The translations under genes and the position numbers were made by a program. The notes below the pieces were generated by a model. That model was not told the origin of the DNA. It did not search any database and saw nothing but the letters and a program-made list of their open reading frames with translations. This document shows, in pieces, positions 34,547 to 43,506 of a DNA stretch of 64,000 bases (its first letter is position 1; each line of letters begins with the position of its first letter). This DNA is from Humibacillus sp. DSM 29435. GTDB lineage: Bacteria; Actinomycetota; Actinomycetes; Actinomycetales; Dermatophilaceae. The stretch is from contig NZ_MAST01000001.1 in NCBI RefSeq assembly GCF_001758225.1, positions 1-64,000 of the forward strand, read 5' to 3'.

Positions 34547-37500
34547 GTGTCCGCTTGCGTGCGTCTGCTGGGCAGCGTGGAGGTGGCGCCCCGACCCGAC
34601 GTGCCAGGCACGCCGGTCACCGGCCAGCGCGCCCGACTGGCGATCGCACGGCTGGCCCTGGACGGCGGGCCCGTCACCTCTGAACAGCTCGCCCACGCCG
34701 TGTGGGGGGACCGCCTGCCTCCTACCTGGCGAGCGGCCCTGCGTGGTCTTGTGCTGTCCCTCCGGACGGCCTTCGACCAGCACCCCACGGGACCAGTCGG
34801 CGGCGCAATCCGCACCACCGCAACCGGATACCAGCTCGACCCGGCGGCCACCGTCGACGCACGTCAGATTGTCGACCACGCTCGCCGGGCGGCCGCCGCC
34901 CGAGCGCGGGGTGACACGGCGACGGCCCTCCAGCTCGGCGGTGAGGCGCCTGACCGGCCACCAGACCTGCTGCCGGATGACGATGCCACGTGGCTCGCAC
35001 CGCACCGCTCGGCCCTTCATCAGGCGTACGTCGAGCTCCTGTTGGTGCTGTCGGCGTCGGCCACAACAACGGGTGACGCGAACCGCGCCATCGTCGCGGC
35101 CCGCGACGCTGTCGCAGCCGACCCGGTCAACGAGCGTGCCCACCGCGCCCTCGTCGAGGCCTTGGCCGCTGCCGGTGACCGGGCGGGATCCGTCACCGCG
35201 TTCGAGCAATGTCGGGCGACCCTGGCCACCCGGCTCGGAGTCGATCCAAGCCAGGAGACAGTGGATTCCTACCTGACCGCGCTGGGCGCTGAGCCGGCGC
35301 ACGATGCGGCTCGGGTGCCGAGATGGGGTACTTCCTTCGTCGGACGCCCAGACGAGCTGGCCCGACTGCAACGAATGCTGACTCGACCGGGACTGGTGAC
35401 GGTCGTAGGGACGGGTGGGATCGGCAAGTCGCGGCTGGCCGCCGAGGCGGCACGCGCCAACGCCCGAGGTGGCGATCACGCGTACCGCTGGATCGTGCTC
35501 GGTGGCCTGGTCGAGGATGAGCTGGTGATGGCCGTGGTCGCCACCGAGCTGGGGATCCGCTCTGACCTGGCCGACCCGACCGATGTCGTGGCTACCGCCT
35601 TGTCGCCGCTGGGCCGGGCCTGGCTCATCCTCGACGGGTGCGAGGGAGTGCGAGACGGGGTCGCCTCGCTCGTTGACGCGCTCCTGCCGCGATGCCCGCT
35701 GCTCACCGTCCTCGCGACCGCGCGCTACCCCCTCGCGATCGAGGGGGAACGTCTGCTGGAGCTGGCTCCCCTCCCACCGGTGCCAGGAGGGGACGAACCC
35801 GACATCGACCACAGTCCACAGCTACAGCTGTTGCGTGACCGAGTGGGCAACGCCGGACAACCGCAACTGTGGACCACGGGGCACACCGCCTACGTCGTTG
35901 AGGTGGCGCAGCGGTGCCGCGGGATCCCGCTGGCGCTGGAGCTCGCTGCGGCGAGTCTGGCCACGATGTCGGTCCCTGACCTGCTGGACCAGCTGGACCG
36001 GGCGAGGGGCGGGCCCGGTGACCAGCTCTGGATCATGGCACGCGCCGCATACGAGCTGCTCAGCCAGGACGAGGCTCTCGTCTTTCGCCACCTCGGGCTG
36101 ATGACCGGACCGGTCACGCTCGCCTTCGCCAGGGACGTGACCGCGCGCGCCGGGGTGCCCCCTGTTCGGGTGGCGCGGATCCTGGGCGAGCTGGCCAACC
36201 GAGGACTGCTCGGCATCGACCGGGGCCCGATCCGGTGGCGCTACACCGTCGACGACGACCTGTGCCGGTTCGCCGAGCACCTCATGGACGAGCGCGGCGA
36301 GCGAGCGCCGGGCTCCCTGCACGTCTTGTCGGCCGTGCTCAGCTGGCTACCAGATGACCCGGGGGCTGCGCCGGACACGTACCAGCAGCAGGTCAGCGAG
36401 GTTATGCCGACCCTGCGTAAGGTCCTGGCGGTTGGGGTTGCCGGTGAGACGGACGTGGAAGTGTGCCTCGAGCTGGCGTTTCGGCTGCACCGGTTCTGGG
36501 CTGTGGCCGGGGTCACCGAGGGCCGGTACTGGCTCGCCCGGCTCGTCGACACCCTTCAGCCTGGACAGGCTTCACGATGGGGGCCGTACGCGCGGTGGGC
36601 CCTGGGCTATCTGTGTTACTGGCTCGGTGAGACTGAGCTGGCGATCGCCCAGTTCGAGATGTCGGTCAAACAGCTTCAAGGGAACGCTGACCCGTTCCGC
36701 TCTCGGGGCCTGATGTACCTCGGCGGTCTGCTCGATGACGTCGACCGCGGTGCTGAGGGCGTGCTCCATGTGCGCGAGGCCATCGACGCGGCGAAGCATC
36801 TCGACCCGGCTCTGCAGACGGCGGTGGCAATGGGGCTCGGTGCGATCCTTTCTGAGCGCTCAGACCCCGAGGCGGCGGTCCACGCCCGGGCGGCAATCGA
36901 CCTGGCGGCAGACCCGTCCAGCCACGTCGCTCCTGACCGGCTCGCGGCCGCGCTGGCCACTGCCGGGATGATCTGCTGGCAGGTGGGTGCGCTGACCGAT
37001 GCCCAGGAGTTCCTCGACCGGGCTGGCGATCTGCTCGACGGGCAGCAGCGCATCGCCACCGTGGTCTGCCTTGCGGCCGGCGCTGGTGTCGCCCTCTCCC
37101 GCGGGGATCTCGAGCGGGCCCTGGACTCGGCGACCCGAGGCGACACCTTGGGAACCCGGCTCGGCGTCGAACGAGAACTGCCACTGGTGCGAATCCTGCT
37201 GGCTCGAACGCTTCTGCTTCGCGGCGACCTGCCCGCAGCCGGTACTGCCTCCATGTCGGCCCTCGCGGCGGCCGCGCAGCTGCCCCACCTGCATCCGTTG
37301 GCCGGTGCCCTGGAAACGGCTGCCCTCGTGCTCGAGGCAGCCGGTGGGGCCTCGGACGTCGAGCTGTCCAGCCTGCTCGCGGCCAGCCGTTCGATCCGTC
37401 GTGGCGGTGACCGACCGATACCTCCGACGTTGCGGCCGCCCATTGAGCGGCTCGCCAGGAACGTGGCGCCGGCCGCCTCCAGCATCGTGCCTTCGCCCCA

Positions 37501-37564
37501 GGAGGCCGCCCAGAAAGCAACCGCTCTGCTGCGGGCCTGCTTCTCCCAGGGCGGGATGACCTAG
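34547..37564 (+). CDS. SARP/AfsR-type regulator with NTPase and TPR domains
   Basis: A 1005-aa signal-transduction regulator. A SARP winged-helix domain (about 1-95, LARAVW-like HAVWGDRLPP) is followed by a bacterial transcriptional activation domain to about 255. An NB-ARC/STAND NTPase has Walker A TVVGTGGIGKSRLA and Walker B WLILDGCEG, and the last 450 residues are TPR-like repeats. AfsR homologues bind direct repeats with 11-bp periodicity and activate target genes. GTG 34547 start. It is flanked by two lipoprotein genes, both of which carry such repeats upstream, so these are its most likely targets. Confidence 0.9.
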   Translation: MSACVRLLGSVEVAPRPDVPGTPVTGQRARLAIARLALDGGPVTSEQLAHAVWGDRLPPTWRAALRGLVLSLRTAFDQHPTGPVGGAIRTTATGYQLDPAATVDARQIVDHARRAAAARARGDTATALQLGGEAPDRPPDLLPDDDATWLAPHRSALHQAYVELLLVLSASATTTGDANRAIVAARDAVAADPVNERAHRALVEALAAAGDRAGSVTAFEQCRATLATRLGVDPSQETVDSYLTALGAEPAHDAARVPRWGTSFVGRPDELARLQRMLTRPGLVTVVGTGGIGKSRLAAEAARANARGGDHAYRWIVLGGLVEDELVMAVVATELGIRSDLADPTDVVATALSPLGRAWLILDGCEGVRDGVASLVDALLPRCPLLTVLATARYPLAIEGERLLELAPLPPVPGGDEPDIDHSPQLQLLRDRVGNAGQPQLWTTGHTAYVVEVAQRCRGIPLALELAAASLATMSVPDLLDQLDRARGGPGDQLWIMARAAYELLSQDEALVFRHLGLMTGPVTLAFARDVTARAGVPPVRVARILGELANRGLLGIDRGPIRWRYTVDDDLCRFAEHLMDERGERAPGSLHVLSAVLSWLPDDPGAAPDTYQQQVSEVMPTLRKVLAVGVAGETDVEVCLELAFRLHRFWAVAGVTEGRYWLARLVDTLQPGQASRWGPYARWALGYLCYWLGETELAIAQFEMSVKQLQGNADPFRSRGLMYLGGLLDDVDRGAEGVLHVREAIDAAKHLDPALQTAVAMGLGAILSERSDPEAAVHARAAIDLAADPSSHVAPDRLAAALATAGMICWQVGALTDAQEFLDRAGDLLDGQQRIATVVCLAAGAGVALSRGDLERALDSATRGDTLGTRLGVERELPLVRILLARTLLLRGDLPAAGTASMSALAAAAQLPHLHPLAGALETAALVLEAAGGASDVELSSLLAASRSIRRGGDRPIPPTLRPPIERLARNVAPAASSIVPSPQEAAQKATALLRACFSQGGMT

Positions 37565-37666
37565 CCGTCGACCCGGGTTCGCGCCTTCCTCGTGCGATCG
37601 GCCGCGGCGAAAGAACGAAGATGACGCGGCGCCTCCAGCGTAGGCCGCCGGCCCATCGCCGACCAC

Positions 37667-37684
37667 GTTACGCGGGCGTTACTC
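37667..37684 (+). promoter_or_regulatory. Putative SARP site upstream of lipoprotein 2
   Basis: Heptamers GTTACGC (37667-37673) and GTTACTC (37678-37684), 4-bp spacer, 11-bp period. The site ends 20 bp before ATG 37705, so transcription would have to start very near the ATG, perhaps leaderless. Confidence 0.5.
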
Positions 37685-37704
37685 CTGCTTGCCAACGTGG
37701 CGTA

Positions 37705-38295
37705 ATGACCCCACAGCGCAGTTTCGTCCTTGTTCTTGCGACGGCCGCTTTGGCCGCATCGGCCGGCTGCTCGAGCAGCCCATCCGGTGGGGGTCCTGCT
37801 GCACAGGCCGCTGGGTCCGTAGCGGCCGTTGCCCCGTCGTCTCCCGATAGACCGATGGCGAAGCCAACAACCTCGACGACGCCCCCCTCTGTCGCCCCGG
37901 GATCGTTCCCGTGCAACGTCTTCTCGCTGGCCGACATCAAGGCCGCTACGGGCTATGACGTGGTCATCGCGAAACCCATCGTCGCTGTTGGCGATTCCAG
38001 CCAGCGGTCGTGCGAGTACGTCGACGCGCAGAACCACGCCTTCGGCGTGATGGCGCGCAAGGGTCACGCCTCAGCGGCGCTCCAGGTGTTCTCCGAGATC
38101 GAGGGCACCGGCGGTCCGGTGAAGGGAATCGGTGACTCGGCGGTCGGTAACCAGAGCGAGCTCGGCGTCGTCTTCGGTGACGACTACGTGCAGGTGTCTG
38201 ACGACTCCGATGCATCCGATGACTCGATGGCCTTGGCGAAGGTCGGGCTTGACCACCTCAAAGGGATGGTGCTCAAGGTGCACGCCGGCATGTGA
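37705..38295 (+). CDS. DUF3558-like lipoprotein 2
   Basis: A 196-aa lipoprotein with signal FVLVLATAALAASAGC (lipobox Cys22), a Ser/Pro/Ala linker to about residue 75, and a globular domain with PCNVFSLADIK, RSCEYVD, GIGDSAVG and DDYVQVSD. Its overall layout (Cys pair, GxG-x-AV) parallels lipoprotein 1, though identity is low. ATG 37705 is chosen by the signal peptide. Lies 140 bp after the SARP stop; with lipoprotein 1 it brackets the regulator. Confidence 0.78.
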   Translation: MTPQRSFVLVLATAALAASAGCSSSPSGGGPAAQAAGSVAAVAPSSPDRPMAKPTTSTTPPSVAPGSFPCNVFSLADIKAATGYDVVIAKPIVAVGDSSQRSCEYVDAQNHAFGVMARKGHASAALQVFSEIEGTGGPVKGIGDSAVGNQSELGVVFGDDYVQVSDDSDASDDSMALAKVGLDHLKGMVLKVHAGM

Positions 38296-38335
38296 GCCGA
38301 CGGCAGAGCGCGCGGAGGTCGAGCTCAGGCGTGTG

Positions 38336-39916
38336 TTACCGCTTACGGGTGCCGAAGAGGCTGCGGGTGATCTCGCGCCCGAGCACGGTGCCGGCCGATC
38401 GCAGCATCGACTTGAACGCCGAGCTGCCGGCCACCTGCTCGATCAGGTTGGGCTCTTCCTTCGGTGCTCGGGGAGTCTTCGCCGCCGGGGCGGAGGCGGG
38501 GGCAGCCGGCGGCGCGGGCGGAGCGGCATCCGCCGGTGGGGTCTGGGCTTCGAGCCGCTGGGCGAGCAGCTCGTAGGCCGACTCGCGGTCGACGACGTCG
38601 GCGTACTTGGTCTTGATCTGCGAGGCGTCGACGATGCCGTCGATGGTCGCCTGCGACGAGGGGTCCATGAGCGAGTTGGGCGCCTTCATCCGGGTCCAGG
38701 CCACGGGGGTCGGCACGCCCTTGGCCGACAGAACCGTGACGACCGCCTCGCCGGTGCCGAGGCTGGTCAGCAGCTTCTGCATGTCGTAGGCCGTGTGTGG
38801 GTAGGTGGCGATGGCGGCCTTGAGCGCCTTGGCGTCGTCGGGGGTGAAGGCGCGTAGGGCGTGCTGAACCCGGTTGCCCAGCTGGGCGAGCACGCCCGAC
38901 GGAACGTCCTTGGGCGACTGGGTGACGAAGAAGACGCCGACGCCCTTGGAGCGGATCAGGCGCACGGTCTGCTCGATCGCGTCGAGGAAGGGCTTGCTGG
39001 CGCCGTTGAACAGCAGGTGCGCCTCGTCGAAGAAGAACACCAGCTTCGGTTTGTCGACGTCGCCCTCCTCGGGCAGGTCGTGGAAGAGGTCGGCGAGCAG
39101 CCACATCAAGAAGGTGGAGAACAGCTGCGGCCGGTCTTGTACGCCCGGCAGCTCGAGGCACGAGATGATGCCGCGACCGTCAGGAGCGGTGCGCAGCAGG
39201 TCGGCGGTGTCGAACTCGGGCTCGCCGAAGAACGCTGCGGCGCCTTGGTCCTCGAAGGTGATCAGGTTGCGCAGGATGACGCCGGCGGTGGCCCCCGAGA
39301 GTCCGCCGAGGTCTTTGAGGTCGGCCTTGCCCTCGTCAGAGGTGAGGTGGCTGATCACGGCGCGCAGGTCTTTCAGGTCGAGCAGCGCCAGGCCGTTCTT
39401 GTCGGCGTAGTGGAAGACCAGCCCGAGGCTGCTCTCCTGAGTCGAGTTCAGCCCCAGCACCTTCGAGAGCAGCGTCGGGCCGAAGCTGGTGATCGTCGAG
39501 CGGATCGCGATACCGCTGCCCATGCCGCCGAGGGTGAAGAACTCGGTGGGGTAGCCGGCCGCCGTCCACGGCATCCCGACGTCGGTGGCTCGCGCGGTGA
39601 TCTTGTCGCCGCCTTCGCCCGGGGTGGCCACCCCCGACAGGTCGCCCTTCATGTCGGCAAGGAAGACCGGAACGCCCTGCTCTGACAGCTGTTCGGCCAT
39701 CAGCTGCAACGTCTTGGTCTTGCCGGTACCGGTGGCGCCGGCGACGAGCCCGTGCCGGTTGAGCACGCTGAGCGGGATCTGCACGGGGGCATCGGCGTGC
39801 GCCTGGTCGTCGATGACGACGGCCCCGAGCTTGAGCACTGGCTCGGCGCTCGCGTAGCCCGCCCGGATCTCGTCGAGCTGGGCACCGTCGGGGTTCGCGG
39901 CTGGCGTCTCGGTCAC
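38336..39916 (-). CDS. HerA-like/DUF853 P-loop ATPase (YjgR family)
   Basis: A 526-aa NTPase with Walker A VAGATGTGKTKTL (about residue 58), Walker B KLVFFFDEAHLLF, and FVTQSPKDVPSGVL sensor text. Family members such as E. coli YjgR are FtsK/HerA-related ATPases of unknown function. The C-terminus has a Pro/Ala-rich linker and a basic end (RSLFGTRKR). ATG 39916 start. It is divergent from the small conserved gene next to it. Confidence 0.88.
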   Translation of the reverse strand: MTETPAANPDGAQLDEIRAGYASAEPVLKLGAVVIDDQAHADAPVQIPLSVLNRHGLVAGATGTGKTKTLQLMAEQLSEQGVPVFLADMKGDLSGVATPGEGGDKITARATDVGMPWTAAGYPTEFFTLGGMGSGIAIRSTITSFGPTLLSKVLGLNSTQESSLGLVFHYADKNGLALLDLKDLRAVISHLTSDEGKADLKDLGGLSGATAGVILRNLITFEDQGAAAFFGEPEFDTADLLRTAPDGRGIISCLELPGVQDRPQLFSTFLMWLLADLFHDLPEEGDVDKPKLVFFFDEAHLLFNGASKPFLDAIEQTVRLIRSKGVGVFFVTQSPKDVPSGVLAQLGNRVQHALRAFTPDDAKALKAAIATYPHTAYDMQKLLTSLGTGEAVVTVLSAKGVPTPVAWTRMKAPNSLMDPSSQATIDGIVDASQIKTKYADVVDRESAYELLAQRLEAQTPPADAAPPAPPAAPASAPAAKTPRAPKEEPNLIEQVAGSSAFKSMLRSAGTVLGREITRSLFGTRKR

Positions 39917-39966
39917 GCCTCGACTCTATCGGCCACCGTGCCGACATCGCTGTCTATGCTGTGGCA

Positions 39967-40263
39967 GTGATTTTCAAGGCCGTAGGCGACACCCGTCCGT
40001 ATCCAGACCATGGTCTGGAGAGCACCATGGACTGGTCGAACGTGGCTCCCCGGGTGGTGCAGCTGGGTGAGCTCATCACGACGAAGACCACCCTCGACCT
40101 GCGCGACCTGCTCGCCGACGACTCGACCTTCTACGGTGACCTGTTCCCGCACTGCGTCGAGTGGGAGGGCCAGCTCTACCTCGAGGACGGCCTGCACCGC
40201 GCGCTGCGCGCCGCCCTGCAGCAACGGCCCGTGCTGCACGCCCGCGTGCTCGTGCTGTCTTGA
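39967..40263 (+). CDS. Small conserved actinobacterial protein (VapB-like annotation)
   Basis: About 98 aa from GTG 39967 (MIFKAVGD); GTG 39961 is two codons earlier. Reads RPYPDHGLES, LITTKTTLDLRDLL, DSTFYGDLFPHCVEWEGQLYLEDGLHRALRAALQQR. Proteins of this kind are commonly found directly before a LytR C-terminal protein in actinobacteria, and databases sometimes call them VapB-family antitoxins. No toxin gene is next to it here, so an antitoxin role is not supported. Confidence 0.72.
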   Translation: MIFKAVGDTRPYPDHGLESTMDWSNVAPRVVQLGELITTKTTLDLRDLLADDSTFYGDLFPHCVEWEGQLYLEDGLHRALRAALQQRPVLHARVLVLS

Positions 40264-40296
40264 CCCCACCCCGAGAGACCTCGTGAAGGAGCCCCG

Positions 40297-40836
40297 ATGA
40301 CCCAGACCCAGGACCGCGCCCCGAGCGCGTTCAGGGTGCGTCGTCAGCGTCGCTCGACCGTGGTGGTCATCGTGGTGCTGCTCGGCCTCGCCGCCGCGTT
40401 CTACTACGCCTCGACCTACTTCAGCGAGACCGCACCGGTGCCGGTCCCGTGCACAACGGTCGCTCCTGTCGTGCCGCTCAAGCCCGCTGACGTCTCGCTC
40501 AACGTCTACAACGCGACGAACCGCAGCGGGCTGGCAGGAGCCACGGCGAAGGTGGCGGGCCAGCGCGGCTTCAAGGTGAAGAAGGTCGCCAACGACCCGA
40601 AGAAGGCGTCCATCAAGCAGGCGGCCCAGATCCGCTTCGGGCCGAGCGGCGCCGACTCGGCGAAGGTCGTGCAGGCCCGGGTGCCGGGCTCGGTGCTGGT
40701 GAAGGACAAACGCAAGGACGACACCGTCGACCTCGTGCTCGGCAAGGGCTGGAAGAAGTTCGGCGCCGAGCCTCCGGCCCCCGTCGCCACCCAGGCGGCG
40801 CCCCAGTGCCCGACCGTGACCGTCACGGGTTCATGA
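40297..40836 (+). CDS. LytR C-terminal domain protein
   Basis: A 179-aa protein with a cytoplasmic basic N-terminus, one membrane helix (about residues 22-42) and an extracytoplasmic LytR_C domain (VSLNVYNATNRSGLAGATAKVAGQRGF and following). Probably anchored in the membrane facing the cell wall. AAGGAG 6 nt before ATG 40297. Follows the small conserved gene by 33 bp in an operon-like arrangement. Confidence 0.85.
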   Translation: MTQTQDRAPSAFRVRRQRRSTVVVIVVLLGLAAAFYYASTYFSETAPVPVPCTTVAPVVPLKPADVSLNVYNATNRSGLAGATAKVAGQRGFKVKKVANDPKKASIKQAAQIRFGPSGADSAKVVQARVPGSVLVKDKRKDDTVDLVLGKGWKKFGAEPPAPVATQAAPQCPTVTVTGS

Positions 40837-41014
40837 GCTCTTTTCTAGCTCGGTCGTGAGCAGGGATGCCGTTCAGCCCGGGCTGAGAGTGGGCTCGAGA
40901 GCTCAGGCCGAGCAGATCCGCTCGGTGTCCGTGCAGCGCTGGGGTGCGGTCCAGGTCGCTTGAGGCTGTCTCAGCGGCGGGGTAATCGTCGCGAAACGGC
41001 CCGCACCCGATGAG

Positions 41015-41677
41015 CTACATCCCGAACGTGTGCCACTCACCTTCGGAAACCACCTCGACGCAGTCGCCGACGACCGTGATGGCGGTCTGCTCGTCGATGG
41101 CATAGGCCGGGCCGCCGATCTCAACGGCCCACTGTTCCGCGTGCGCAAGGGTGTTCGTCGGGAAGGCGTTCAGGTGAGGGAAGATCGCGAACTCCACCAG
41201 CCCCAAAGTCCGATCGTCTCTGGCCGCCGGCCATGTGACGAAGTCCGAACCGATTCGAGGTGCCATGACCATGCTCCCGGCGCTCACTCCGACCCAGGTC
41301 GTGTCGGTCAGGGAGGACAGGTGGTCGGCCAGGCCGGATTTCCGCAGCCAGTGACACAGGTACGTGGCATCGCCGCCGTCAACGAGCAGAACGTCGGCCT
41401 GACGGACCCAGTCGACCCATCGCTCCGTGCCGATGGTGGGTAGGGCGGTGAGCTCGAGGACACCCACGGACTTCCACGGCAGCGAGGTCATGGCGTCTCC
41501 GGGGTGCTCGCCACTGACAAATCTGCGCACCGATCTCGGCCCACACATGGGGTGCCCCCATTGCGCGGTCGGGATGCAGAGCGCCTCGGACTCGGAGATC
41601 GGCTTGCCCACCATGCCGACGAGCGCGTCGCGGATGCTGGGGTTCGTGACGCCGCCCGAGGTGAGAAGCAGCTTCAT
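41015..41677 (-). CDS. Peptidase E-like S51 serine peptidase
   Basis: A 220-aa class I glutamine amidotransferase-like peptidase. The nucleophile is Ser132 in GVSAGS; DGGDATYLC and LPHLNAFP-type text also fit S51. Members cleave Asp-Xaa dipeptides or act on cyanophycin-like substrates. ATG 41677 with AAGGAG upstream. No clear operon partner. Confidence 0.85.
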   Translation of the reverse strand: MKLLLTSGGVTNPSIRDALVGMVGKPISESEALCIPTAQWGHPMCGPRSVRRFVSGEHPGDAMTSLPWKSVGVLELTALPTIGTERWVDWVRQADVLLVDGGDATYLCHWLRKSGLADHLSSLTDTTWVGVSAGSMVMAPRIGSDFVTWPAARDDRTLGLVEFAIFPHLNAFPTNTLAHAEQWAVEIGGPAYAIDEQTAITVVGDCVEVVSEGEWHTFGM

Positions 41678-41931
41678 CGCTGGGGCTCCTTGGTGTAGCT
41701 GGGAGGGTCGGGCAACGAACGGGCCGGGGGAGGCGCTCCGGACGTTGACGGGCGTTGACGGACTTGACTGGTTTTGACACCGTACACACCGACCATCCCC
41801 GCCCGGGTGCATGAGCACGCGCCCCTGCGGGTCCGCGCGCCGGCACCATGGGTGGGATGTCGCTCAGTCGGCAGCCGCTTCTGCCACGCTCCCGAGACGA
41901 TGCGGCATCCGGCACCCGCAGACGCCCGATC

Positions 41932-42966
41932 TCAACGCGGGGCCACCGGACCCACCGTCGCCGGTTCGGCCATCGTCGCGACGAGGATGGCCTTGATGGT
42001 GTGCATGCGGTTCTCGGCCTGGTCGAACACGATCGACGCGGCCGACTCGAAGACGTCATCGGTGACCTCGAGCTCTTTGAGGCCGAACCGCTCGTGCACC
42101 TCCTGCCCGACCGCGGTGTCAAGGTCGTGGAAGGCCGGCAGGCAGTGCATAAACTTCACGGCGGGGTTGCCCGACAGGGCAAGCAGCTCGGCGTTGACCT
42201 GGTAGGCCCCGAGCAGGTCGATGCGGTCGGCCCACACGTCCTTGCTCTCACCCATCGACACCCACACGTCGGTGTGCACGAAGTCGACCCCACGCATCCC
42301 GTCGGCGACGTCGTCGGTCAGGGTGACCCGGGCGCCGGTCTCGGCGGCGTACCGGTTGGCTTGCAGCACAACATCGCTCGCCGGCCAAAGGCTCTTCGGC
42401 GCGATGATGCGTACGTCCATGCCGAGCATGGCGCCGGTGATGAGCAAAGAGTTGCCCATGTTGAAGCGCGCGTCGCCGATGTAGGCGAAGGCGATCTCGG
42501 CATCCGGTTTGCCGGCGTGCTCGCGCATCGTCAGGGCGTCGCACAACGACTGGGTCGGGTGCCACTCGTCGGTCAGCCCGTTCCACACCGGCACCCCGGC
42601 CCAGGCGCCCAAGGTCTCGATCGTGTGGTGGGCGAAGCCGCGAAACTCGATGCCGTCGTAGAAGCGGCCGAGCACGCGAGCGGTGTCCTTGATCGACTCC
42701 TTGTGGCCGATCTGCGAACCGACGGGGTCAAGGTAGGTGGTGCTGGCGCCCTGGTCGGCGGCCGCGACCTCGAACGCGCACCGGGTGCGGGTCGAGGTCT
42801 TCTCGAAGATGAGGGCGATGTTCCTGCCCACCAGCCGGCGCTCCTCACGGCCCTCGCGCTTGGCCTCCTTCAGCTGCGCCGAGAGATCGAGCAGGGCCCG
42901 AAACTCGTCGGGCGTCAGGTCGGTCTCCTTGAGCACGTTCCTTCGATGCAGCGAGGCGAGCGTCAT
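41932..42966 (-). CDS. argF: ornithine carbamoyltransferase
   Basis: A 344-aa enzyme forming citrulline from ornithine and carbamoyl phosphate (or the reverse). The carbamoyl-phosphate site STRTR is in [31 protein letters not shown] follows, and HCLPAFHD gives the ornithine-binding cysteine. This longer E. coli ArgF/ArcB-like form is more typical of arginine-deiminase operons, but no arcA or arcC lies nearby. The start is ATG 42966; the (CAC)n tract (43004-43052) lies 37 bp upstream in its leader. Confidence 0.9.
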   Translation of the reverse strand: MTLASLHRRNVLKETDLTPDEFRALLDLSAQLKEAKREGREERRLVGRNIALIFEKTSTRTRCAFEVAAADQGASTTYLDPVGSQIGHKESIKDTARVLGRFYDGIEFRGFAHHTIETLGAWAGVPVWNGLTDEWHPTQSLCDALTMREHAGKPDAEIAFAYIGDARFNMGNSLLITGAMLGMDVRIIAPKSLWPASDVVLQANRYAAETGARVTLTDDVADGMRGVDFVHTDVWVSMGESKDVWADRIDLLGAYQVNAELLALSGNPAVKFMHCLPAFHDLDTAVGQEVHERFGLKELEVTDDVFESAASIVFDQAENRMHTIKAILVATMAEPATVGPVAPR

Positions 42967-43003
42967 GCGCTGATGCTGTCAGGTCGCACGGCGGCGGGTA
43001 AAG

Positions 43004-43052
43004 CACCACCACCACCACCACCACCGCCACCACCACCACCACCACCACCACC
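43004..43052. repeat. CAC trinucleotide repeat (about 16 units)
   Basis: 49 bp of CAC/CCA trinucleotide, one CCG interruption near 43025. It lies between tRNA-Ser(GGA) and argF, in the argF leader (GTG repeat on the argF strand). Confidence 0.95.
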
Positions 43053-43068
43053 GACGGCCCATAGCGCA

Positions 43069-43099
43069 CCAGGCCCCGACCGTCGGGGTCGGGGCCTGG
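43069..43099 (-). terminator. Terminator of tRNA-Ser(GGA)
   Basis: 12-bp perfect stem CCAGGCCCCGAC (43069-43080) and GTCGGGGCCTGG (43088-43099), 7-nt loop, directly after the minus-strand tRNA. Confidence 0.75.
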
Positions 43100-43104
43100 C
43101 GTTC

Positions 43105-43192
43105 TGGCGGAGGATAGGGGATTCGAACCCCTGAGAGCTTTCACTCAACACGCTTTCCAAGCGTGCGCACTAGGCCACTATGCGAATCCTCC
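43105..43192 (-). tRNA. tRNA-Ser(GGA)
   Basis: Complete class II tRNA on the minus strand. Acceptor GGAGGAT and ATCCTCC pair; anticodon loop CTTGGAAA holds GGA (reads UCC/UCU); T-loop TTCGAAT; 3' CCA encoded. Confidence 0.97.
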
Positions 43193-43325
43193 GTCGGGCA
43201 CGCTACCGGAGTCGGGCAGGTCCGAAGAAATCCGTGCGTGTCACGGGGCAGGCTCGGGGCCGTGTCCGGCGAGGGCTCCGGCTGCGGTTTCATGGGCGCG
43301 GGCGTTACGGCATACACTCGCTGTC

Positions 43326-43415
43326 GGCACCCCGCGTGGTGGTACCTTTCCGAACTCCCCCAGGGCAGGAATGCAGCAAGGGTAGGAGAGCTCTTCCAGG
43401 TACGTGGGGTGTCCC
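43326..43415 (+). ncRNA. ffs: SRP RNA (4.5S, small bacterial type)
   Basis: Conserved SRP helix-8 sequence CAGGGCAGGAATGCAGCAAGGGT near the apex, with flanking arms (GGCACCCC ... GGGGTGTCC) closing a single long hairpin. A T-run (TTTT at 43416-43419) ends it. Binds Ffh and targets membrane proteins. Confidence 0.9.
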
Positions 43416-43506
43416 TTTTCCCGCACGTCTCGGTGGCTCGCCCCGCCGCGACGTCCCGCCCGGATGCCGCTCAGCCCCGTAGCAGCTTCGAACCGAAGGT
43501 CCGCGC

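Noticed and set aside
39967-40263. VapB antitoxin of a toxin-antitoxin pair
   Set aside because: No PIN-domain or other toxin gene is adjacent; the neighbour is a LytR C-terminal protein.
43004-43052. Coding poly-Thr or poly-His stretch
   Set aside because: No open frame with a start and ribosome site uses it; it sits between a tRNA and argF.
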